Shown piece after piece: positions 10,481 through 18,572 of a DNA stretch of 36,174 nt. The notes beneath the pieces were generated by a model. It was not told where the DNA came from and made no database searches. It worked only from the letters and a program-made list of their open reading frames with translations. The DNA is from Rodentibacter sp. Ppn85 (lineage in GTDB: Bacteria; Pseudomonadota; Gammaproteobacteria; Enterobacterales; Pasteurellaceae): assembly GCF_001999335.1 (NCBI RefSeq), contig NZ_MLHS01000025.1, positions 1 through 36,174 on the forward strand. The letters are read 5' to 3'. The stretch's first letter is position 1. The number at the start of each line of letters is the position of its first letter. A program made the position numbers and the translations under genes.

Positions 10481-11022
10481 TGGCAGAAAAACGTAATATT
10501 TTTTTAGTAGGGCCGATGGGTGCGGGTAAAAGCACAATTGGCCGTCAATTAGCGCAACAGTTAAATATGGATTTTTTAGATTCTGACGCTGTAATTGAAG
10601 AACGTTCGGGTGCTGATATTGGTTGGATTTTTGATTTAGAAGGCGAAGAAGGCTTTCGTAAACGTGAAGAACGTATCATTAATGAGTTAACCCAAATGCA
10701 AGGCATTGTTCTTTCTACCGGTGGTGGAACAGTGCTTTCAAAAGACAATCGTAATTACTTATCGGCGCGTGGTATTGTGATTTATTTGGAAACTACGGTT
10801 GATAAACAATTTCAACGTACGCAACGGGATAAAAAACGACCGCTTTTACAAGATGTGGAAGATCCGCGCCAAGTCTTGGAAGATCTCGCAAAAATCCGTA
10901 ACCCGCTATATGAGGAAGTTGCGGATATTACCCTCCCCACCGATGACCAAAATGCTAAAGTTATGGTGAATCAAATTATTGATTTAATTGATAATATGAA
11001 TGGGCTAAACGGCACACTTTAG
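10480..11022 (+). CDS. aroK: Shikimate kinase
   Basis: AroK phosphorylates shikimate with ATP in aromatic amino acid synthesis. From the ATG at 10480 the protein has 180 residues. The Walker A motif GPMGAGKS is at residues 11-18, the shikimate-binding aspartate D36 lies in LDSDAVIEE, the arginine R60 in FRKREE, and the STGGGTV segment follows. A GTG further upstream (10420) would add 20 residues with no family counterpart. aroB follows 42 bp downstream and dam after that. The damX gene of the E. coli aroKB-damX-dam cluster is missing, as I recall it being in H. influenzae. Confidence 0.96.
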   Translation: MAEKRNIFLVGPMGAGKSTIGRQLAQQLNMDFLDSDAVIEERSGADIGWIFDLEGEEGFRKREERIINELTQMQGIVLSTGGGTVLSKDNRNYLSARGIVIYLETTVDKQFQRTQRDKKRPLLQDVEDPRQVLEDLAKIRNPLYEEVADITLPTDDQNAKVMVNQIIDLIDNMNGLNGTL

Positions 11023-11064
11023 CTTTAACTGGCAGTATTTAAATCATTATTGTAAGGATAAATT

Positions 11065-12153
11065 ATGCTGTGCGTAAATGTGGAATTACAAGAACGTCGT
11101 TACCCGATTTTAATCGGTAGTGGTTTGTTACAAGATGAAGCTCGCTATCCGGTTAAAGATGGAGATCGGATAATGATTGTTACCAATCCGACGGTTGCAC
11201 GGTTTTATCTGAAAACGGTGATAGATGCCCTTGAAAAACGGGGTTGTGTGGTCGATCATGTTTTGTTACCCGATGGTGAAAAGTATAAGACACTTGATTC
11301 TCTTAATCTAATTTTTACCAAACTTTTACAAGGTAACCATGGTCGCGATACAACGATTATCGCGCTTGGTGGTGGTGTTATCGGTGATGTTGCAGGTTTC
11401 GCTGCCGCAAGCTATCAGCGCGGTGTTCGTTTAATTCAAATTCCTACTACTTTACTTTCTCAAGTTGATTCTTCCGTAGGAGGGAAAACCGCGGTCAATC
11501 ATGAGCTTGGTAAGAATATGATCGGTGCATTCTATCAACCTGTAACGGTGATGATTGATACGCTTACGCTGAATATGTTGCCAAAACGTGAAGTTAATGC
11601 CGGTCTTGCGGAAGTTATTAAATACGGTGCAATTCTTGACAATGAATTTTTTGAATGGTTGGAAAAGAATATTGGTGATCTTGTTTCGCTGAAACAGGAA
11701 GCACTCCGGCATTGTATTGCCCGTTGTTGTCAAATAAAAGCGGATGTCGTAGCTCGTGATGAAAAGGAGAAAGGTGATCGTGCGCTATTAAATCTCGGCC
11801 ATACTTTTGGTCATGCCATCGAAACGCATCTTGGCTATGGTAATTGGTTACACGGAGAAGCGGTTTCCGTCGGAATGATGATGGCAGCCGCACTTTCTGA
11901 GAAATTGGGTAATATTTCCGTGACGGATGTTGCCCGTTTGGAAAAATTACTTGCCCGTGCCAATTTACCCACCGTATCACCTGACGGAATGAAACCGGAA
12001 GACTATCTGCCTCATATGATGCGCGATAAAAAAGTGCTTGCCGGTAGGTTACGTCTTGTATTGCTTAAATCACTGGGGCAAGCTTATGTGGCAACGGGCA
12101 CGGATCATAAGCTTGTACTAAATGCTATCCGCTGTTGTTCTCAAACGGACTAA
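11065..12153 (+). CDS. aroB: 3-dehydroquinate synthase
   Basis: AroB converts DAHP to 3-dehydroquinate, the second step of the shikimate pathway, using bound NAD+ and a divalent metal. The 362 residues match E. coli AroB. GGGVIGD at residues 102-108 is the NAD-binding loop. The [20 protein letters not shown] stretch contains substrate-binding residues, and [11 protein letters not shown] and LHGEAVSVG hold metal-ligand histidines. A TAAGGATAAATT ribosome site precedes the ATG. dam begins one base after the stop, so the genes are almost certainly translated from one message. Confidence 0.97.
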   Translation: MLCVNVELQERRYPILIGSGLLQDEARYPVKDGDRIMIVTNPTVARFYLKTVIDALEKRGCVVDHVLLPDGEKYKTLDSLNLIFTKLLQGNHGRDTTIIALGGGVIGDVAGFAAASYQRGVRLIQIPTTLLSQVDSSVGGKTAVNHELGKNMIGAFYQPVTVMIDTLTLNMLPKREVNAGLAEVIKYGAILDNEFFEWLEKNIGDLVSLKQEALRHCIARCCQIKADVVARDEKEKGDRALLNLGHTFGHAIETHLGYGNWLHGEAVSVGMMMAAALSEKLGNISVTDVARLEKLLARANLPTVSPDGMKPEDYLPHMMRDKKVLAGRLRLVLLKSLGQAYVATGTDHKLVLNAIRCCSQTD

Positions 12154-12154
12154 G

Positions 12155-13006
12155 ATGCTACGTCCGAAAAAAAAGATTAAATCGAAGATAAAGCACCGTC
12201 CGTTTTTGAAATGGGCGGGCGGCAAGTTTCGTTTGATAGACGATATTAATAAAGCCTTCCCAAAGAAAAAACAATGTTTAATCGAGCCTTTTGTGGGTGC
12301 AGGGGCGGTGTTTTTAAATTCTAATTTTGAACGCTATATTCTGGCGGATATTAACCCTGATTTGATTAATTTATTTAATATTGTTAAAGATAACCTTGAT
12401 CAATATATTGACGCTTGTAAGCAGATTTTCTTTTCACCTCAAGCCAATACGCCCGATTACTACTATACGAAGCGTCGGCAATTCAACGAATCCCGTGATC
12501 CTTTCGAACGTTCCGTCATTTTTCTTTATTTAAATCGATTCGGTTTTAACGGGCTGTGTCGTTATAACAGTAATAACGAATTTAATGTGCCTTTTGGTGC
12601 TTATAAAACCCATTATTTTCCGGAAGACGAGCTACGTTATTTTGCGCACAAAGCGCAAAGTGCGGTATTTTTATGCGGTGATTTTAAACAAACCTTTGAA
12701 CTGGCGGATAAAACATCGGTGATTTACTGCGATCCGCCCTATGCGCCGTTACAACAAATAACCAATTTCACAGGTTATGCCGGTAATGAATTTGGTTTGG
12801 AACATCAACGAGCCTTAGCGGAGCTTGCTAAAAAAGTGCAAAAGGAAAAGCAGATTCCTGTTTTGATTTCCAATCATGATATAAAATTTACCCGTGAAAT
12901 TTACAAAGGTGCAAGGTTTAAACGGGTCAAGGTCCAGCGTTCTATTAGTCAAAATTCGGAAAAACGAGTAAAAGTGAAAGAGTTGATCGCAGTTTTCAAG
13001 GCGTAA
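12155..13006 (+). CDS. dam: DNA adenine methyltransferase (GATC)
   Basis: Dam methylates adenine N6 in GATC and serves mismatch repair, replication timing and gene control. The 283-residue protein has the alpha-class order: the AdoMet-binding motif FLKWAGGK at residues 17-24, then EPFVGAGAVF, and the catalytic motif DPPY at 193-196. Length is close to E. coli Dam (278). The ATG at 12155 is chosen over an upstream in-frame codon inside aroB because it gives the expected basic N-terminus and sits one base after the aroB stop. The 3' end overlaps the convergent DUF721 gene by 11 bp. An uptake signal lies at 12658. Confidence 0.96.
   Translation: MLRPKKKIKSKIKHRPFLKWAGGKFRLIDDINKAFPKKKQCLIEPFVGAGAVFLNSNFERYILADINPDLINLFNIVKDNLDQYIDACKQIFFSPQANTPDYYYTKRRQFNESRDPFERSVIFLYLNRFGFNGLCRYNSNNEFNVPFGAYKTHYFPEDELRYFAHKAQSAVFLCGDFKQTFELADKTSVIYCDPPYAPLQQITNFTGYAGNEFGLEHQRALAELAKKVQKEKQIPVLISNHDIKFTREIYKGARFKRVKVQRSISQNSEKRVKVKELIAVFKA
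12658..12666 (+). repeat. DNA uptake signal inside dam
   Basis: Exact AAGTGCGGT core; encodes QSAVF. Confidence 0.85.
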
Positions 13007-13325
13007 CTCTATTAAATTCAGGGCTGATTTTCAAATCAAGTCTTTTTACTTGCGGGTGATCCTGTTGAATCAATGTTAATAAATCCGATTGGCGAAACAG
13101 CATTCCTTGTCTAACAATCGCATTTGCTACTTCAATAAACAGTGTATCCCCGTTTATCCGACCAATACGAAATAAGTCTTGAAATTCTTGAGGAAAAGAG
13201 CGGTTAAATTTTTGGTTTAATTCATGTATTGCCAAGCCTTTTTGCATTACTTGAGCAAAAGACGATTGTTCCATTATCTCGACAATATTTACGGCTTTTT
13301 GATAACGTTCTGCCTTGTTTTTCAT
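12996..13325 (-). CDS. Short DUF721 / DciA-like protein
   Basis: The 109-residue protein shows the DUF721 pattern: a helical N-terminus, LNQKFNRSFPQEFQDLFRIGRINGDTLFIEVANA in the middle, and LKISP at the end. DUF721 includes DciA, which loads the replicative helicase DnaB in bacteria lacking DnaC/DnaI. In Vibrio and Pseudomonas a DUF721 gene also lies next to secA, as here, which supports the assignment. It is shorter than Vibrio DciA (about 157 residues, from memory). The ATG at 13325 follows a GGGGGA ribosome site; an in-frame TTG adds four residues. It is divergent from the SecM-like gene, 72 bp away, and its 3' end overlaps dam by 11 bp. Confidence 0.75.
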   Translation of the reverse strand: MKNKAERYQKAVNIVEIMEQSSFAQVMQKGLAIHELNQKFNRSFPQEFQDLFRIGRINGDTLFIEVANAIVRQGMLFRQSDLLTLIQQDHPQVKRLDLKISPEFNRVTP

Positions 13326-13340
13326 GGAATCCCCCAATAA

Positions 13341-13369
13341 ATGACATCAGTTTAGATTTCCGCTACAAT
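13341..13369 (+). promoter_or_regulatory. Promoter of the secM-secA message
   Basis: ATGACA (13341-13346), a 17-bp spacer and TACAAT (13364-13369) make a near-consensus sigma-70 promoter. The inferred start near 13376 leaves about 22 bases of leader before the SecM-like start codon. Confidence 0.65.
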
Positions 13370-13397
13370 ACACGCAATTTTTGTAATAGACAACGAG

Positions 13398-13700
13398 ATG
13401 ATGATTTCAGGCAAAACCAAACCGAATTTTTGGTCGCGATTACTTTTAAGTATGATCGCTATCCTTGCTTTGCCTGATGCGCAAAGTTTAGAAAATCAAC
13501 CTGCAGAAAGTTATTCGTCGAACGTATCGATTCAGCAAGTGTTGGAAACAGCGAAAGTGTTGCACAATGAGCAGTGCCAACCATTTCAACAGCTTTCCTT
13601 TTCTCATTCAACAAAAAAACAACCTGAAATTCAACCGCACTTTATTGCAGAGATACTAAACCCTCAAGCTCCGATTCGTGCAAGCCCCTTACTCATTTAA
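13398..13700 (+). CDS. secM: SecM-like secretion monitor, arrest peptide upstream of secA
   Basis: This 100-residue leader sits directly before secA. It has an N-terminal signal peptide (FWSRLLLSMIAILALPDAQS, residues 11-30), a polar middle, and ends three residues after an arrest-like motif QAPIRASP (residues 90-97). E. coli SecM stalls ribosomes at GIRAGP until SecA/Sec pulls on the chain, which exposes the secA ribosome site. Here I93, R94, A95 and P97 are kept, with S96 in place of the E. coli glycine. Mannheimia SecM, from memory, ends HAPIRGSP, so this motif differs at two positions. The F/W positions upstream in E. coli are not kept in register (H81, I86), although F82 is one residue off. 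An uptake signal encodes QPHF at residues 79-82. ATG codons at 13398 and 13401 are both possible starts. Confidence 0.85.
   Translation: MMISGKTKPNFWSRLLLSMIAILALPDAQSLENQPAESYSSNVSIQQVLETAKVLHNEQCQPFQQLSFSHSTKKQPEIQPHFIAEILNPQAPIRASPLLI
13634..13642 (-). repeat. DNA uptake signal inside the SecM-like gene
   Basis: Exact ACCGCACTT core; encodes PHF, seven residues before the QAPIRASP motif. Confidence 0.85.
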
Positions 13701-13755
13701 CTTCTGATTTTCTGTGATCCCTATGAATTTGGAAAATTCGTATCGGAGCATTGTG

Positions 13756-13796
13756 ATATGCGAAATTTGACAATTTCATATGTTAATTATTTTAAC
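13756..13796 (+). promoter_or_regulatory. Two RNA hairpins in the secM-secA gap
   Basis: ATATG-cg-AAATT (13756-13767) pairs with AATTT-CATAT (13772-13781) apart from a 2-base bulge, loop TGAC. Directly after it GTTAA (13782-13786) pairs with TTAAC (13792-13796). In E. coli the secM-secA gap folds to hide the secA ribosome site, which frees when SecM stalls. The weak secA ribosome site here (AAAAGAAAA, 13809-13817) lies just beyond the second stem, so masking would need a different or longer fold. Confidence 0.45.
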
Positions 13797-13819
13797 CTAT
13801 TATTTTTAAAAGAAAAATT

Positions 13820-16513
13820 ATGAGTATTTTAACAAAAATCTTTGGTAGTCGTAACGACCGTATTTTGCGTAAACTTAAAAAACAAGTTATCAAAATTAAT
13901 AAATTAGAACCGGAATTTGAAGCCCTAAACGATGAGCAACTTCGTGCTAAAACCGATGAATTTCGTACTCGTTTAAATGCCGGGGAAACACTACAAGATA
14001 TTTTACCGGAGGCTTTTGCCACTGTGCGTGAGGCGAGTAAACGTGTGCTAGGGATGCGTCATTTTGATGTGCAGCTTATTGGCGGTATAGTGTTAACGAA
14101 CCGTTGTATTGCCGAGATGCGTACAGGTGAAGGGAAAACTTTGACTGCAACCTTACCTTGTTATCTTATCGCTCTGGAAGGCAAAGGAGTGCATGTAGTT
14201 ACCGTGAATGATTACTTAGCACGTCGAGATGCGGAAACCAACCGACCGTTATTTGAATTTTTGGGGATGAGCGTCGGGGTGAATATTCCGGGTTTACCAC
14301 CGGAAGCAAAACGTGCCGCTTATGCAGCGGATATTACTTATGCCACTAATAGCGAACTCGGCTTTGACTATTTACGTGATAACTTAGCCCATTCAAAAGA
14401 AGAACGTTTCCAACGTACCTTAGGTTATGCATTGGTGGATGAAGTGGACTCCATTTTAATTGATGAAGCCCGTACGCCGCTGATTATTTCCGGCCAGGCA
14501 GAAGATAGTTCGGATCTTTATATTGCTGTTAATAAATTAATTCCGAGTTTGATTAAACAAGAAAAAGAAGATACCGAAGAATACCAAGGCGAAGGCGATT
14601 TTACCTTAGATCTTAAATCTAAACAGGCGCATCTAACCGAACGCGGACAGGAAAAAGTCGAAAATTGGTTGATAGCGCAAAGTTTAATGCCGGAGGGGGA
14701 TTCACTCTATTCACCGGGGCGAATTGTTCTGTTGCATCATGTAATGGCGGCATTACGTGCACATACTTTGTTTGAACGTGATGTAGATTATATTGTAAAA
14801 GACGGTGAGATCGTGATCGTGGACGAACATACCGGTCGCACCATGGCCGGTCGCCGTTGGTCTGACGGTTTACACCAAGCAATTGAAGCTAAAGAAGGGG
14901 TGGAAATTAAGAGCGAAAACCAGACTGTCGCCTCTATTTCTTACCAAAACTACTTCCGTCTGTATGAAAAACTTGCTGGTATGACCGGTACGGCGGATAC
15001 CGAAGCCTTTGAGTTTCAACAAATTTATGGTTTGGAAACCGTCGTGATCCCAACAAATCGCCCAATGATTCGTGATGATCGCACAGATTTAATGTTTGAA
15101 AATGAAGAATACAAATTTAATGCGATCATTGAGGACATTAAAGATTGTGTTGCACGCCAACAGCCTGTATTGGTGGGGACGATTTCTGTTGAAAAATCCG
15201 AAGAATTATCAAAAGCCTTAGATAAAGCGGGGATTAAACACAACGTACTAAACGCGAAATTCCATCAACAGGAAGCGGAAATTGTGGCGGAAGCCGGTTA
15301 TCCGGGGGCGGTTACTATTGCAACCAATATGGCAGGGCGCGGTACGGATATTATTCTTGGCGGTAACTGGAAAGCACAGGCTGCCAAATTAGATAACCCG
15401 ACTCAAGAACAACTCGATGCTTTAAAAGCGGAGTGGGATAAAAATCACGATATCGTGATGAAAGCCGGGGGATTGCATATTATCGGTACGGAACGTCACG
15501 AATCACGCCGTATTGACAACCAGTTGCGTGGTCGTTCCGGTCGTCAAGGCGACCCGGGCTCTTCCCGTTTCTATCTTTCTTTAGAAGACGGATTGATGCG
15601 CATTTACCTCAATGAAGGCAAGCTCAACTTAATGCGTAAGGCCTTCACTGTGCCGGGCGAAGCGATGGAATCCAAAATGCTGGCAAAAGTGATTGCTTCT
15701 GCGCAGGCGAAAGTGGAAGCCTTCCACTTTGACGGTCGTAAAAATTTACTTGAATACGATGATGTGGCAAATGACCAACGTCACGCCATTTATGAGCAAC
15801 GTAATCACCTGTTGGATAATGATGATATTTCAGAGACCATCAAAGCAATTCGCCACGATGTATTCAATAATGTGATTGATCAATATATTCCGCCACAATC
15901 TTTGGAAGAACAATGGGATATTAAAGGGCTTGAAGAACACCTTGCACAAGAATTCGGTATGCAATTACCGATTGAGAAGTGGTTGGAAGAAGATAAGAAT
16001 CTGCACGAAGAAAACTTGCGTGAGCGCGTGGTAGAAATCGCAGAAGAAGAATACAAAGAAAAAGAAGCGCTTGTCGGTGAAGAAGCTATGCGTCATTTTG
16101 AAAAAGGCGTGATGTTACAAACTTTGGATGAGCTTTGGAAAGAGCATTTAGCTGCGATGGATTATCTTCGTCAAGGAATTCATTTACGCGGTTATGCACA
16201 AAAAGATCCGAAACAAGAGTATAAAAAAGAATCTTTCCGTATGTTTACGGAAATGCTGGATTCTTTGAAACATCAGGTTATTACCACGCTCACACGTGTG
16301 CGTGTTCGTACTCAAGAGGAAGTTGAGGACGCCGAGCGTTTGCGTCAAGAAATGGCAGCACGTGAAACTCAGAGCCATAAACCGGTGGATGAGAATCGCT
16401 CGGCACAACAAGAGGATTATTCTGATCGCCATGTAGGACGAAATGAACTTTGCCCTTGCGGTTCGGGAAAAAAATATAAGCATTGTCATGGCAATCGTGC
16501 TAAATATAACTAA
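13820..16513 (+). CDS. secA: Preprotein translocase ATPase SecA
   Basis: SecA drives preproteins through the SecYEG channel with ATP. The 897 residues are close to E. coli (901). Walker A GEGKT is at residues 103-107, and the DEAD-like Walker B lies in the segment [14 protein letters not shown]. The C-terminus ends in the SecB- and lipid-binding zinc motif C878-x-C880-x8-C889-H890. The start has only a weak purine-rich ribosome site, as expected for a gene whose translation is coupled to a secretion monitor. The SecM-like gene is 119 bp upstream and a strong uptake-signal terminator follows. Confidence 0.98.
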   Translation: MSILTKIFGSRNDRILRKLKKQVIKINKLEPEFEALNDEQLRAKTDEFRTRLNAGETLQDILPEAFATVREASKRVLGMRHFDVQLIGGIVLTNRCIAEMRTGEGKTLTATLPCYLIALEGKGVHVVTVNDYLARRDAETNRPLFEFLGMSVGVNIPGLPPEAKRAAYAADITYATNSELGFDYLRDNLAHSKEERFQRTLGYALVDEVDSILIDEARTPLIISGQAEDSSDLYIAVNKLIPSLIKQEKEDTEEYQGEGDFTLDLKSKQAHLTERGQEKVENWLIAQSLMPEGDSLYSPGRIVLLHHVMAALRAHTLFERDVDYIVKDGEIVIVDEHTGRTMAGRRWSDGLHQAIEAKEGVEIKSENQTVASISYQNYFRLYEKLAGMTGTADTEAFEFQQIYGLETVVIPTNRPMIRDDRTDLMFENEEYKFNAIIEDIKDCVARQQPVLVGTISVEKSEELSKALDKAGIKHNVLNAKFHQQEAEIVAEAGYPGAVTIATNMAGRGTDIILGGNWKAQAAKLDNPTQEQLDALKAEWDKNHDIVMKAGGLHIIGTERHESRRIDNQLRGRSGRQGDPGSSRFYLSLEDGLMRIYLNEGKLNLMRKAFTVPGEAMESKMLAKVIASAQAKVEAFHFDGRKNLLEYDDVANDQRHAIYEQRNHLLDNDDISETIKAIRHDVFNNVIDQYIPPQSLEEQWDIKGLEEHLAQEFGMQLPIEKWLEEDKNLHEENLRERVVEIAEEEYKEKEALVGEEAMRHFEKGVMLQTLDELWKEHLAAMDYLRQGIHLRGYAQKDPKQEYKKESFRMFTEMLDSLKHQVITTLTRVRVRTQEEVEDAERLRQEMAARETQSHKPVDENRSAQQEDYSDRHVGRNELCPCGSGKKYKHCHGNRAKYN

Positions 16514-16524
16514 TGACGCTCACT

Positions 16525-16556
16525 AAAAGTGCGGTTGTTTTGACCGCACTTTTTTC
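16525..16556 (+). terminator. secA terminator made of two uptake signals
   Basis: AAAAGTGCGGT (16525-16535) and ACCGCACTTTT (16543-16553) form an 11-bp perfect stem with a 7-base loop and a run of T. Both arms contain the full 9-base uptake core (16527-16535 and 16543-16551). Confidence 0.9.
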
Positions 16557-16574
16557 ATACTTGGATCTGACAAA

Positions 16575-16994
16575 ATGGAAAAACCAGTAATACAAGTTGC
16601 CGCCGGCATTATTCGTAATGAATTCGGACAGATTTATTTAACTCAACGCTTGGAAGGACAAGATTTTGCACAATCTCTCGAATTTCCGGGGGGTAAAGTG
16701 GATACCGGTGAAACGCCGGAACAGGCTTTAAAACGTGAATTAGAGGAAGAAATCGGGATCGTGGTATTAAATGCCGAACTGTATGAAAGATTTCGGTTTG
16801 AATATCCCGCTAAGATTATTTCGTTCTTTTTTTATGTTGTGGATGAATGGATTGGTGAGCCTTTTGGGCGTGAGGGGCAAGAGGGCTGTTGGATTGAACA
16901 ACACTCGCTGGATGCAGGATTATTTCCACCGGCGAATGCAAAATTAATTCAACGTTTAATTGCAGAAAGCGATTTATCTACGAGCAAATTCTAA
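16575..16994 (+). CDS. mutT: 8-oxo-dGTP diphosphatase MutT
   Basis: MutT removes mutagenic 8-oxo-dGTP from the nucleotide pool. The 139-residue protein has a complete Nudix box at residues 40-62: G40, E46, then R54-E55-L56-x-E58-E59-x-G61-I62, with the metal-binding glutamates present. The N-terminus VAAGIIRNEFGQIYLTQR is typical of MutT. It is a little longer than E. coli MutT (129). mutT after secA is the order also seen in E. coli. The 3' end overlaps the convergent holA gene by 17 bp. Confidence 0.93.
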   Translation: MEKPVIQVAAGIIRNEFGQIYLTQRLEGQDFAQSLEFPGGKVDTGETPEQALKRELEEEIGIVVLNAELYERFRFEYPAKIISFFFYVVDEWIGEPFGREGQEGCWIEQHSLDAGLFPPANAKLIQRLIAESDLSTSKF

Positions 16995-18012
16995 CGGATA
17001 AATCCGCTAATTTTTCCCATACATTATCGCTAAATTCTTGTTTGGCAAGGCGTTCAATATCGGCTAATTCTTGGATAATCTCATACAGTTTTTGATAGGT
17101 TAATCGCTGTACCGCAGTTAAAAAGAGCGGTCGGCGATTTTGCCAAATTTTAAGGCGATCAAATTCCTGCTTAATTTGTTGAATAGGTAACGCCTCACTT
17201 ATGCGAGTGGGTTGTTGAGGTTTTGTAAGCTCAAGTAGCGTCAATAGTTCACGTTGTAAAGTGCGAAGTAAAATAATAGGTTGAATCTCTTCCGCTTGCA
17301 AACCGCCTAAAATTCGTTTGGCTCGATTTACTTTACCGGCAAGAAGCGCATCAATCCATTGGAAAGGTGTAAATATAGAAGACTGCTCTACAACCTCAAT
17401 GACTCGATTGTAATTAAGTTTGCGATCAGGATGAAGTAAATCCAGAAGCTGTAACGTTTGTTTTAGTGCAAGTAGATTATTTTCATAACTATAACAAAGC
17501 TGTTGAATGGCCTCACTGTCAGCCTCTAATCCCATCATTTGAACCCGATTTTTCACCCAACGGGGAAGATTTTCGATTGTTGGCGTTTGGCAGTTAATCA
17601 ATATTGAATCTGGTTCATATTGATTAACGGCTAAAAACCAAGCCTGTTTCTCCATGGTTTTAGAAAGTTTTGCTATGCTGAGAACAAGTAAACTATCTTC
17701 AGTTAATAAAGCAATGAATGCTTGTAGATTTTTCTGCAAAGGGGCGGTTAAATTTTCTGGTAAATTGAGAACCAGCATTTGCTTATTAAAAAACAAGCCG
17801 ATTGATTGGTTGGCTTCAATAAGTTTTCCCCAATCGGTTTGGTTATCAACTTGCATTGTGTTTTTTTCATCAAAGCCCTGTTGAACGGCAGTTTGATAAA
17901 TAGTATCTTCACTTTCGCTGAGTAATAGCGGATCCTGCCCGACCAATAAATAAACTTTGGCTAGGCGTTGGCTAAGCTGATGGGCTAGTTGCTCAGGAAA
18001 AAGACGGTTCAT
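16978..18012 (-). CDS. holA: DNA polymerase III delta subunit
   Basis: HolA is the clamp-loader wrench that opens the beta sliding clamp. The 344 residues match E. coli (343). The N-terminus [13 protein letters not shown] with VYLLVGQDPLLLSES is the recognisable family opening, and the three-domain all-family length fits. The start codon overlaps the lptE stop as TAATG, so translation is coupled to lptE. leuS-lptE-holA is the order known from E. coli and other gamma-proteobacteria. Motif conservation in delta is low, so the call relies on N-terminus, length and gene order. Confidence 0.94.
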   Translation of the reverse strand: MNRLFPEQLAHQLSQRLAKVYLLVGQDPLLLSESEDTIYQTAVQQGFDEKNTMQVDNQTDWGKLIEANQSIGLFFNKQMLVLNLPENLTAPLQKNLQAFIALLTEDSLLVLSIAKLSKTMEKQAWFLAVNQYEPDSILINCQTPTIENLPRWVKNRVQMMGLEADSEAIQQLCYSYENNLLALKQTLQLLDLLHPDRKLNYNRVIEVVEQSSIFTPFQWIDALLAGKVNRAKRILGGLQAEEIQPIILLRTLQRELLTLLELTKPQQPTRISEALPIQQIKQEFDRLKIWQNRRPLFLTAVQRLTYQKLYEIIQELADIERLAKQEFSDNVWEKLADLSVRICS

Positions 18013-18515
18013 TACTTACTTTTTACTTGGTGCTGTAATGCCACCATTTTGGTGATAAGCTGACGGGCGGCTTGATCGCGCATATCATTCCAAATCACAT
18101 CACGTTCCGCCGCTTTTGCTAGTGCCGCCCGTGAGTTATCAAAGAAAGTGCGGTTTACTTTTGCACTGATTGGATAGGTTTCACCATTGGCTAAACGTAC
18201 GCTGGCTTCTACTTCCAACATTAAGACTTTTTCTGCTTCACGACCACGTTTAAAGATGGAAGCAACTTGATTATCGCTGGTTTGTTTATTAATGCGTAGA
18301 ACAGGTATATTTTGTGTCGGTTTAACAAGATTGACATTATTGATTTGTAATTGGCGGCGCATTGCTATTGACATCTCACTATAAGGATCGGCACTTTCAA
18401 AGGTTAGGGTTTGCAATTCTTGTGGAATTAATGCTCCATTTTGAAGATGCCATCCGCAGGCGGAAAGTACGCTAGCGGTTGTGATAAGAAAGAGTTTTTT
18501 AATTAATTTAATCAT
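18012..18515 (-). CDS. lptE: LPS-assembly lipoprotein LptE
   Basis: LptE plugs the LptD barrel that inserts lipopolysaccharide into the outer membrane. The 167-residue protein has a lipoprotein signal peptide with lipobox LSAC (C20) followed by GWHLQNG, the classic start of mature LptE. The body, with [10 protein letters not shown] and [12 protein letters not shown], fits the family fold. It overlaps holA by one base and follows leuS after a hairpin at 18536-18559. An uptake signal is at 18146. Confidence 0.94.
   Translation of the reverse strand: MIKLIKKLFLITTASVLSACGWHLQNGALIPQELQTLTFESADPYSEMSIAMRRQLQINNVNLVKPTQNIPVLRINKQTSDNQVASIFKRGREAEKVLMLEVEASVRLANGETYPISAKVNRTFFDNSRAALAKAAERDVIWNDMRDQAARQLITKMVALQHQVKSK
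18146..18154 (+). repeat. DNA uptake signal inside lptE
   Basis: Exact AAGTGCGGT core; on the coding strand ACCGCACTT encodes part of NRTFF. Confidence 0.85.
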
Positions 18516-18535
18516 AAAAATTACCTATAAAATCA

Positions 18536-18559
18536 ACCGCACTTCGGTAATAAGTGCGG
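18536..18559 (-). terminator. Uptake-signal hairpin between leuS and lptE
   Basis: CCGCACTT (18537-18544) pairs perfectly with AAGTGCGG (18552-18559), loop of 7. On the minus strand it ends in GGTTGATTTTAT, close to the extended uptake consensus but with a weak T run, so partial termination or attenuation within the leuS-lptE-holA unit is more likely than a full stop. The exact uptake core is 18536-18544. Confidence 0.55.
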
Positions 18560-18572
18560 CTATTTCTATGGA

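Noticed and set aside
13229-13477. 82-codon plus-strand open frame over the DUF721 gene start and the SecM start
   Set aside because: It is antisense to the DUF721 gene and overlaps the SecM-like start in another frame. It has no ribosome site and its product resembles no family.
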